Source: Podospora bellae-mahoneyi (lineage: Eukaryota > Ascomycota > Sordariomycetes > Sordariales > Podosporaceae). From it: a stretch of 64,000 nucleotides of DNA. Positions 55,641-64,000 of this stretch are shown piece after piece. A model generated the notes under the pieces. That model did no database searches, was not told the origin of the DNA, and saw nothing but the letters and a program-made list of their open reading frames with translations. Numbering within the stretch: position 1 is the first letter of the stretch; every line of letters begins with the position of its first letter. Location of the stretch: assembly GCF_035222275.1 (NCBI RefSeq), contig NC_085885.1, positions 2,232,001 to 2,296,000 on the forward strand, read 5' to 3'. A program made the translations under genes and the position numbers.

Positions 55641-56154
55641 TAAAGGCTTGGCCAAAGAGGATGCTCAAAGAGAACAGGGAGAGATGGCAGATATGGGTTC
55701 AGAGCAAAGTGATGCGATGGAAAGGTTGTGATTTGTTTGTTTCAAAGCCCTGTTGATAACTGGGCAAGTGAAAAGATGTCGATGGGCTAAGAGGCCTATA
55801 TTTCTGAATAACTAACCAGCAAACACTGCCCCGGTTCTCGGTGTGGGATTTATGCAGTGCGAGGTGCAGTGCCATGATGGGCTTGACGATGTCATCACTT
55901 CGACAATGTCATCAGACACACCTTGACGATGTCATCGCTCGCCCCCAGCCCTATCACGCCGCTGGCTGCCCCGTCTCGCCGTCGGTCCATGCTTCTTGGC
56001 AATCTAAGTTCCCGCAGGTTTATTTCAATACATTCTCTCCCGCTCTCACTCAACTCTTCCCTCCTCCCAACAACCTCTCCTCTGTCTTTTGAAGCCAACA
56101 CAAGAAAGACACCATCATCCAAGACAAATCATCCCAGCTCAAGACTCAAGCACC
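55641..56154. other. Intergenic and 5' UTR exon of the gene at 56232
   Basis: No ORF supported. A near-repeat of GACGATGTCATC occurs at about 55887 and 55925 (imperfect direct repeat). The last 100 bp are a CT/AC-rich leader ending at the 5' UTR intron. Confidence 0.45.
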
Positions 56155-56555
56155 GTAAGTTATTGAGCTTCTCCCCAATGAAGTTCGTCAACAACTAACC
56201 AATTCCTTCGATCAGATCAAAATCAAACAGGATGTCCACCGCCCAGAACGCGACCACCGCGCCGGAGGAGCCCATCCTCTGCACCAAGTGCCCTCACAAG
56301 CCGGCGCGGATGGATGTCATGATGTCTCTCTCGCACGACCCCAGTAATCCGCGCGCGTACGTCCACATCGGGCCCAGGGACAATCTAGTTGAGATCAAAG
56401 AAGACATCACCAATGGCACCAAAAAAATTGTCACTTTGGTTTTCGAGTTCCCGCTCCACCCCCTTAATCCAGCCTGGGTTGAGGAGAGGTGCCGCACCTG
56501 GGGAATCAACCGGGAAATCTTCCCACCCTCGGAGATTGGTGACCCAGTTCAGTAA
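56155..56555 (+). CDS. Small orphan protein with a 5' UTR intron
   Basis: The coding part is 56232-56555, 107 residues from MSTAQNATTAPEEP. A good intron, 56155-56215 (GTAAGT, CTAAC branch, CAG end), sits in the leader 16 bp before the ATG, which supports a real spliced gene. The protein has one CTKC pair near residue 17 and a central HIGPRDNLVEIKEDI segment, and is otherwise hydrophilic. There is no signal peptide or membrane segment. No family was recognised. Confidence 0.6.
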
Positions 56556-57371
56556 GGGGTTTTGGGTGAAGGAAGCTTGGGGTTTTATCTTGAAGGGGCT
56601 TGGGGCGTTAGGTGAAGGGAACTTCATACTGGGCAGCTAGCTGCCTCTGGGAAATAGCATGGGCCACATTTGACAATGCTGTTGATGTTGTTTTCGATTC
56701 ATTTATCATAGTTGTGTCGCATCTGATTTCCACAACTAAGGATTCAGCATCGGACTGGGCTATATGTTATGCCATGTATCCTCTCTTTTGACATAAAATG
56801 CTTCACTAGGTATCCTCCCACACCCAACGTAGCATTCCGACAAAACATGCAGTGTGACGTGTCTAAACCAAAAAAACACCAGGTAGCCCCGCGGCCGCAG
56901 ATAAGTCGGGAATAGCTTCATGCGGGCATCATGCCCCCTCTTTGACCCCCACCTCGTCTACTCGGCATCATAGCCGAACCTCATTGTCGAGGAGAGAGTG
57001 TCGACGAGAGAGTAGTCCGACACATTGGGTCAGCCGCAGTTGTCATGTCTTGATTCCATGATCTCCTGCAGCTTACATCTGTCAGCGCACCACCACCACA
57101 GCCTATACTTGCCTGGAATATGGAAATATACCCACAATAGGAAAAGACTCTTGATGGAGCAATATCATGAACCTAGCCGAAGCTGCATTCCGCCATGCGC
57201 CAACTGCCGGAACAGGTGTTGCCAAGTGGGTGCACTAGACATGACCTCCCTTGCCAGATGTCCCCATCTGATCCTCTCAATGCATTGTCACAAAAAGCCA
57301 GCTGACCCATCTTCTCTAGATACAGTGAACCTTATACTGCTTGATTCATCATCAAAGACGCAAACAACGCG
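56556..57371. other. Intergenic, promoter of the monooxygenase gene
   Basis: 816 bp with no supported gene or repeat. Confidence 0.4.
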
Positions 57372-58754
57372 ATGGGCCTCAAGACTTCAAAACGGCCGTT
57401 CAACATAGCCATCATCGGTGGCGGCATCGCGGGCCTCACCACCGCTCTCTTCCTCCACCACTTCTGCCCCCCAGGCTCAATCGAGATCAACATCTACGAA
57501 CAAGCAGAACAATACCGCGAAATCGGCGCTGGCATCAACCTCGGCGTCAACGCCACCAAACTCCTCCACCACATCGGCCTAGGCGACAAGATCAACGCCA
57601 TCGCTGGCTCAAAAGATGGTGTCTTCTTCACCCTTCGACGCTGGGACAACAGCGAGGAGATAACGACCATCTACTCCAATGACTCAGGCAAGATCCGTCA
57701 GGCGGCCGTATCACGGGCGGAGTTGCTCCAGGTTCTGCTCGATGCTATCAAGGAGAGAAAAGCAGCGACATTGCACACAAAGAAGAAGTGCCGGTCCGTC
57801 ACCGTAAGTCTTTCTCGTTCTCCAGTTTTGCCATAGATATCTAACACCGCCTAGAAAACAAAATCCGCGATCAAAATAACCTTCACCGACAACACAACCG
57901 CCACGTCCTCCCTCCTCATAGCCGCGGACGGCATCCACTCCCCCATCCGCAATCAATACCTCCCTCACAATCCCCCTCTCTACTCAGGCAAGATCGTTTA
58001 CCGTGGCCTGTTGCCGTTCTCTGCCTTGCCTACCCCCTGGCCAATTCAATCCCATCATGTTATGTGGATCGGACCAAACAAGCACCTCTTGGTATACCCC
58101 ATCTCCCATGGCGAAACCCAAACGTTAAATTTCGTGGCCTGTATCACCACCCCGGAGGAATCCCTCGGAGACCTGAAAGAGTCCTGGTCCGCCACCTGCC
58201 CAAGAGCGGAGTTGGAAAGGGATTTTGGGGATTGCGATGGGATAGTACAGGAACTGATCAGGTTACTGCCGGAGGAGGTGTCAAAGTGGAAGATTAACGA
58301 CCGGGAGGCGGCGGAGGGTTGGGTGTTTGAACAGGGGAGGGTGGTACTAGTTGGGGATGCGGGACATCCTATGGTTCCGCATCAGAGTGCGGGGGCTGGG
58401 CAGGCGGTGGAGGATGGATTTGTTGTTGGGAGGGCTATGGGTGAGTTTCTGAGGCGGGAGGATGGGAAACTGGAAGAGTGGATGGGGGTGTATGAACGGG
58501 TGAGGATGCCGAGGGCGAATAAAGTGCAGGAGACGAGTCGGGGGGCGGGGTATTTGTATCAGATGCAGGCGGAGAGTATGAAGGGGATGAGCTATGATGA
58601 GTCTGTGCCGATTTTGAGGGATACGGTGCAGGAGAGGATGAAGTGGATTTGGGAGGAGGAGTTGGAGAGGGTGTTTGAGGAGGAGAGGGGGAGGTTGGTT
58701 AGAAAGGTGGAGGTGGAGGAGGGGAGGGGAGGAGGGGGTTGTTTTTGTATGTGA
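57372..58754 (+). CDS. FAD-dependent aromatic-ring monooxygenase (salicylate hydroxylase-like)
   Basis: Two exons, 57372-57803 and 57855-58754, with a 51-bp intron (GTAAGT..TAG), give about 443 residues. The N-terminal dinucleotide-binding fold has IAIIGGGIAGLTTALFL near residue 12. The mid-protein AADGIHSPIR near 166 is the DG motif, and VLVGDAGHPMVPHQSAGAGQ near 309 is the second FAD motif. This is the class A flavoprotein hydroxylase pattern (salicylate or 6-hydroxynicotinate type). The substrate cannot be told from sequence. The tail ends GGGGCFCM, with two cysteines near the end. There are no neighbouring biosynthetic genes, so a stand-alone catabolic role is more likely than a cluster. 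Confidence 0.92.
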
Positions 58755-60326
58755 TGGCTGAAGGGTGCTGTTGCTGTTGTTGGATACGGGGTATGTGTTG
58801 TAGGAGGTAGAATGTTGCAAAGATGTGAACTGGAAGGCAATAAGTAACCTTTGAAGCTGGGAGACTCGTGCAATTATACAAGGTGCTATAGGATTTGAAT
58901 GATTGGCTAGATATCGCTTTTTGAAGGTTGTCATGGAGCGTTTTCGGAGCCACTATATGTAGTCAGAATCTTACTCGTGTAGTTCGAAATTTGAACCCTT
59001 CTGGAACATAGAGTAAGCCATAAGGGACTTGACCGGTCTGGAGGAGATCGTGTACCTACCTAGATATGAAGCCTGCTGATCAAGAGGCGACAACAAGACA
59101 TAGGAAAGCCTGCGGGGCGTGAGCACAGGCCCACTCACTGCTTCATCTTGCAGTCTGGGCTCCCTTGTTTCTCACACACACACCAACATCATCACTTTTG
59201 CCACACCTTAGTTGCACCTCACAGCCCGGGACTGCGAGCTACCTGAGCGACTTTTTCTGAGGCAAAGAGGCTCAAAAGCATCGTCACCACCGATCCGCAG
59301 ATCCGCTTGCTCGCTCCAGATGTTCGAATACTGGCAACTTTTGAGACACTGCTTGGCAAATGTGGTAAACACGATGCTGATCTCCTCTTATAGTGTATAG
59401 CAGAACACCTTTCGTCGAGTACCACAAATTGCCGCCGGCAATAACGCTCTTTTCCTTTGCACTACGGAGTTACTCCTTTTCAAGCTCCTATCTCAACGCT
59501 TGGCGGTTTTCGGAAGAACGCGGACAGTGCGTGTTTCGGGACATTGTTTCGTTGTTTCGAATTTCCACGTTTAGCAGCCACTTGTTGGCACGCGACAACT
59601 TGCTGTTTTGGGATATCGGCAATATAAATCGTCTTTTGTTCCCAAGACGAGACGTGGGGGTTTGTCTTCGGTGATTTTACGGGGCAATGAGGTAGTCTCG
59701 GCTGGAGTTACACCAGTTCTACTATCTTGTCGATCGCATCCGGCACAAACTTGCCGATCGCGATGTCCGTTTCCAGGGCACAGGGTCGCTTCAACACGAT
59801 GCTGAAGCACGGTGATGGGTTTCAGCAGACGCTTCTTTTGAATTCTCGCCAAGGTCTAACTCTGCCAAGCTGCGGCCAAGGCTATCGCCAAGAGGCTCCT
59901 GTCGAATGGCATCGGAAAATTCAAGGGTTCAGTCTTGGTGCGGCGTTCAAGCAACGACGATCAGACATCCCTTAAAAGGTCGACTAAGCCTTTTATAGGG
60001 TTGTCTTGGTGGTGATCTTTTTGCTTCTTGGCCCCTGTCTCCAGAATAACGATCTGCTCTTGGCCTTCCGGCGATGGATAGGTCGAAGTTGATATCAATC
60101 TCCTTCTCGGCCCAGCCATTCCTTCCTCTCTTCTTTTCATTCCAGGACTCTGGCAGCCCCGGTTGATTCGCTTCTGCTGTTTTTCTTTCTCTTGTCTCTG
60201 TTCTTCTATTCGAGCTCTGGCAGCTTGTGTTTTTTGTCTTCTTTTCCATAAGCCTTTAGTTTTTTTGGGTCTCTCTGCCCTTCTCACCAAGCTGTCGTTA
60301 CTTGCAGGCCAAGGGATATCGCCAAG
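58755..60326. other. Intergenic, promoter and long leader of the Na+/H+ antiporter gene
   Basis: About 1.6 kb. No ORF with recognisable motifs. The region 60000-60300 is T/C-rich leader sequence (CTTCTT, TTCTTTC), as expected for a long fungal 5' UTR. A (CA)n run lies at 59175-59185. Confidence 0.45.
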
Positions 60327-62086
60327 ATGCCAAACCTCGATGTCAGCGAGCTCAACACTGTCTTGGCCGTGTTGGGTGCCTTCATCTTGCTCTACGGTAT
60401 CATTTCAGTCCTCATCAAGAGCAGATGGTTTCTAGGAGAGGCTCTTCCCGCCGTCGTCATCGGCATCATCCTCGGTCCCATCGCCGCCAAATTCCTCGAC
60501 AGCTCTCGGTGGGGATCCGCGGCTGAGGGGCAGACAAGCGACATCACGCTGGGTATGGCTCGGGTTGTCATCGGAGTGCAGCTCGTGATTGCTGGCTTCC
60601 AGCTGCCGGCCAAGTATAACCTGCACAGGTGGAAGGAAATGGCCCTTTGCCTTCTCCCTATCATGACCATCATGTGGTTGTGCACCACGCTCTGCCTGCT
60701 GGCTAGCGTGCCCAACATCACACTACTCGCCGCCCTAGTCATCGGTTCTTGCGTGACATGCACCGACCCGATCCTCTCACAGGCCATCGCTAAGGGGCCG
60801 TTTGCCGACAAGTTCGTTCCCCGTCATCTACGCGAGATTATTTCCTCCGAGGCTGGCGCCAACGACGGCTTCGGTTTCCCCTTTCTCATGCTTGCCGTCT
60901 ATCTCATCCGCCATGCTGATGTCCCCGGTGCCGGGGTCCATAGCACCGGAACCGTTCACGAGCGAGCGGCTCAGCTGGTAACTCGCGCAGGAGACGTTGG
61001 GAGACTTGGCGGGGGCGTCGGTGTTGCCTTGAAGAACTGGTTTGTCGAGACGTGGCTGTACATTGTGCTCATGTCGGTTGTCATTGGAGCCATTGTCGGC
61101 TACGGTTCGTGCCTGGCTCTCAAGTTCGCCCTTCGCCGGTGAGTCTTCTCTTGAGTTCAACAACTGTGCTTGTGCTAATCATCCTTCAGCAAGTGGGTCG
61201 ACTCGGAGAGCTATTTGCTCTACCCAACGGCCATTGGGGTAGGTTCTGGATCTAACTTGCCCTCGAAGACGGCTGAAAACTGACAAATCTGTAGCTCTGG
61301 CTCGTCGGCATTTGCGGCATGCTCGGCACTGATGACCTACTCGCCTGCTTCGTCGCCGGAAACGCCATGAATTGGGACGGCGAGTATCTTGCCGAAACTC
61401 TGGAGCGCCACGACGAAGTCAACTCTTGCATGGACGTGCTGCTCAATTTCGGCGGCTTCATGTACATTGGCACCATCATCCCCTGGTCCGAGTTCCACCA
61501 ACCCGAGACGACCGGTCTTACCTACGGCCGTCTCATTGGCCTCGGCGTCCTAGTACTGCTCTTCCGGCGCATTCCCGCCATCTTCATGTCCTACAAGTTC
61601 ATGCCCAAAGTGGTCAAGGACTGGAAGGAAGCCATGTTCATGGGCTACTTTGGTCCCATTGGCATTGGAGCCGTTTTCTACGTCGAGCACACCCGCCACC
61701 TGTTTCCCGAACTCGGCGAGGGCGACGCAGAGGAGACGAACCTGGTACGCGTTATGATCCCGGTCGTTTACTGGCTCGTGCTCTTCTCCATTGTGGTGCA
61801 CGGTCTCTCGATTCCTTCTCTCAATATGATCTACAATTACTACGGCGTCAAGCCCATCGTCGAAGACGCGGTCGAGCTCCCTCGCAAATCGATGCGCGCG
61901 CCCACGCCGGTAAATGCTGCCGTTGGGGACCGCGATACGTTTATCGCGTACAATCGCTTCTCCCGTCCGGTCTTCGACAACGCTCATCTACCAGTGGCCA
62001 ACGACAAGCAAATGTACGCATCAGATAGCGATGAGAACTTTCAGAAGACGAGGGTGGGGAAGCGGTATTCGCGAGCCATGGTCTAG
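60327..62086 (+). CDS. Plasma-membrane Na+(K+)/H+ antiporter, Nha1/Sod2 family
   Basis: Three exons, 60327-61138, 61190-61238 and 61295-62086, give about 550 residues with introns of 51 and 56 bp. About a dozen hydrophobic segments are visible. The transport core includes TCTDPILSQAIAKGPFADKF and SSEAGANDGFGFPF, the latter holding the conserved Asn-Asp pair needed for cation exchange. After the junctions come LWLVGICGMLGTDDLLACF and FGGFMYIGTIIPW. The soluble tail is short (~90 residues), closer to S. pombe Sod2 than to the long yeast Nha1. The protein exports Na+ and probably K+ in exchange for protons. The middle coding exon is only 49 bp. Confidence 0.94.
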
Positions 62087-62919
62087 TCTTACCGGAAGTA
62101 CTTCAGAGTTGGGTAGAGACAATATAGAGCTGGGTATAGATAGAGGCGCAGCTTGTACAATCATTACAGCAGATAAATGGACTAGCACCTCCCGCCATTC
62201 GTTCATCAAGGGTTTCCGGACAGTTCGATAGCTACCAAGAGATGTATCGAAATATGAGTCAGGTACCTACCTAGGTGACTACTAAAAATATGTGTCTTCC
62301 CCGTTGCAGGAACTCTTGGATCGGTTTTGTTTTCAATCTACGCTGCCAAAAATAACCCTGACCAGTCCACACTAGCTGAGCCTTCATTCCTTCTAAAGCC
62401 AAGGAGGCCGCGATTGCAAAATATCTGTTATTGCTCCAAGAGAATCTGAGCGAGATCAATTTCTGGAGAACTCGACAGAGACTCTTATCTGCCAGAGACG
62501 GGTATCCTTGTCAGCGTCTGAAACCCAAGAGGTTACCACCGATACATCGAGCCAAGATAAGCATAGTACCACGATAACACCTCAAGCTGCCAAGAAAACC
62601 CGTCTGTTTCTTCATCGTCTCAACCTTCGTAGTTAGCCATTGGTTGAGCAAGCTCGCAGCAAAATCTCTCGGATATGGAACGATTTCTTCGTGGTAAACG
62701 AAGAAGTCCGAAAGCCCGTCATTCGCAAAGGATCTTCCCCAGTTATTTGTGACATGATTACGCTACCCTTTGCTCTACAAACCGCTGGGTGTTCCACTTG
62801 GGCTCCTCGAGGCTGGCTCTGCGTTTGCGGAAATGAAATTTCTGTAGTGAGCTTTCCCCTCTTTGTGTTGTTTGAGTCATCCAGCTGACCGTGGGTGAAT
62901 ATCAGGGCCAAGGAGTTGC
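62087..62919. other. Intergenic
   Basis: No gene supported with confidence. A frame at 62640-62888 containing CSTWAPRGWLCVCGNEIS may be an upstream exon of the decayed gene that follows. Confidence 0.35.
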
Positions 62920-63660
62920 GTGGGATCTGGAGAATGGATTACGGCACCAACCAAGCTAGTCATCTTCGTCATATTCTTGCTCGTCTGTTTAGTAGCCAAC
63001 CTGGCTGGCCCTTCCAGTGCCGTCCTCTTAATCCCGCAGAGCCACACATGGACAGTGGTACCACCCGAAAGATACACGGAACACGCGCAACACCATGACG
63101 CGCTACTCGGGAAACCTGGGCCATGGCACCCCATGCCGCCTCGGTTGTCGTTCATGAGGAAATCCGCATGGCGTGGAGTACACGGCTGACCGGTGCACCG
63201 CTAAACTACTGGAAGTCCTTTCTTCGCACCGCCATCGTCGACACCACGAGTCCCATCGTCAGGTCGGCATGCGTACCTGCGAGAAATCTCTCCGACACAA
63301 CAACCTACTCTGAACTCCGACACAACAACCTACTCTGACGCTTTCGGTTCCGAAAAACTCAACATGACCTTCCCCATTCTCAAAGAAGATGATTTCTGGG
63401 TACCAGGGGTCCCAGGTAGCGAAGAGGGCTTCGAGAGCGGCCCAAACGGAACCGTCCCCCTCGATGCATCCCTCCTCGACCTCGCCGAAATCGTCCATGG
63501 GCGCGACTTTTGGGCGCCTCGTGCGGATTGAATCGACACAGGGAGGGGATTCCTACCAGGAAGTGAGACTACGACTGGGGAAGGGTAGAGAGACGGAAAG
63601 GACACTCCAGGCGGGAGCAATATACGGCAGACCTGGTCTTACTGAAGTTGTCGCAATTGG
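62920..63660 (+). pseudogene. Decayed fungal membrane-protein gene
   Basis: A hydrophobic segment, LVIFVIFLLVCLVANLAG, runs into PSSAVLLIPQSHTWTV, a motif I recall from large multi-pass proteins of filamentous ascomycetes. The sense then moves to another frame with LTGAPLNYWKSFLRTAIVDT up to ARNLSDTTTYS. There a 25-bp tandem duplication (63290-63339) shifts the frame, and the sense resumes as MTFPILKEDDFWVPGVPGSE and LLDLAEIVHGRDFW before an in-frame stop. The family name is unknown to me and the start is not visible. Confidence 0.45.
63290..63339 (+). repeat. 25-bp tandem duplication
   Basis: CTCCGACACAACAACCTACT plus four more bases occurs twice in direct succession; the last base of each 25-bp unit differs (A versus C). 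It lies inside a decayed coding region. Confidence 0.95.
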
Positions 63661-64000
63661 TCAGGGTAGGTTGTAGGATAGGATGAATTGCGCAGGAGTT
63701 GACACGTGTGGTTTCCTGACATATCTGCGTGCCGTGGGTGGATAACCCGGAGCTGTTGGATATAGCTCGTGAAGTGAGCATGTCGCATGAGGAGATGGAT
63801 GGAAGGTCGAGAGCTGGGGAGGTCGCGTGGAAGTTACGTTACCCATTCAGTCTCCCCATCTCGAGATCTAACCCAGCCTAGCTCTTCTTCACTCATAAAT
63901 TTCCACGAAAATACTCACTATCTCGGACACACCACTAGCCGCCAGCGTGACTCGACAGATACTTGACCTGTGCAGGCAGCTTCACCAGTTTATTCGATCT
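63661..64000. other. Window end, 3' flank of the decayed gene
   Basis: Coding-like sense may continue weakly (around 63750-63860) but no frame is supported. Nothing else was recognised. Confidence 0.3.

Noticed and set aside
57372-62086. Secondary-metabolite cluster around the monooxygenase
   Set aside because: No synthase, transferase or pathway regulator is nearby. The only intact neighbour is a housekeeping antiporter.

Overview
The window reads as nuclear DNA of a filamentous ascomycete, most likely of the Sordariomycetes (Sordariales-like). Introns are 46-88 nt with GT-AG ends and CTAAC-type branch sites. Intact genes encode proteins typical of that group: a Clr5-domain protein, a BUD3-type RhoGEF and a fungal tRNA ligase. 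The 5S rRNA genes carry the Neurospora-like ACATACGAC...GTTGTATGT ends. No plasmid, viral or bacterial signal was seen.

Layout. 0-17 kb is a gene-dense core: GID4 (E3 ligase substrate receptor), TRM11 (tRNA m2G10 methyltransferase), an RPP40-like RNase P subunit, an ankyrin protein, TRL1 (tRNA ligase), TRP4 (anthranilate phosphoribosyltransferase), mitochondrial ribosomal protein uL10m, a DUF4870-type membrane protein and RPT5 (26S proteasome ATPase). TRM11 and RPP40 are divergent neighbours, and TRL1 lies 1.7 kb beyond RPP40, so three tRNA maturation genes sit within 7.6 kb. 17-38.5 kb is gene-poor: a Clr5-domain gene, a membrane protein with four CxxC pairs, a small coiled-coil ORF, a decayed gene whose C-terminal half resembles fungal proteins with a 2OG-Fe(II) oxygenase domain, and a NACHT P-loop fragment. 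39-51.6 kb is core again: a 1567-residue RhoGEF (BUD3-like), a tandem array of four 5S rRNA genes, REV7 (HORMA, polymerase zeta), KAP114/importin-9 and a PI31 proteasome regulator. 52-64 kb is mixed: two adjacent decayed loci on the minus strand, a small orphan gene with a 5' UTR intron, an FAD monooxygenase, a plasma-membrane Na+/H+ antiporter and a decayed membrane-protein gene broken by a 25-bp tandem duplication.

How the genes relate. Two functional themes recur. One is tRNA processing: TRM11, RPP40 and TRL1. The other is regulated proteolysis: GID4, RPT5 and PI31. Whether either clustering means anything needs synteny comparison. The most unusual structural signals are the 187-bp 5S tandem array, the open arginine/glycine-rich frame directly after the TRL1 stop, the micro-exon encoding the RPT5 tail, and single-base frame breaks confined to accessory genes while core genes are intact. 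All exon limits were read by eye and no homology search was possible.
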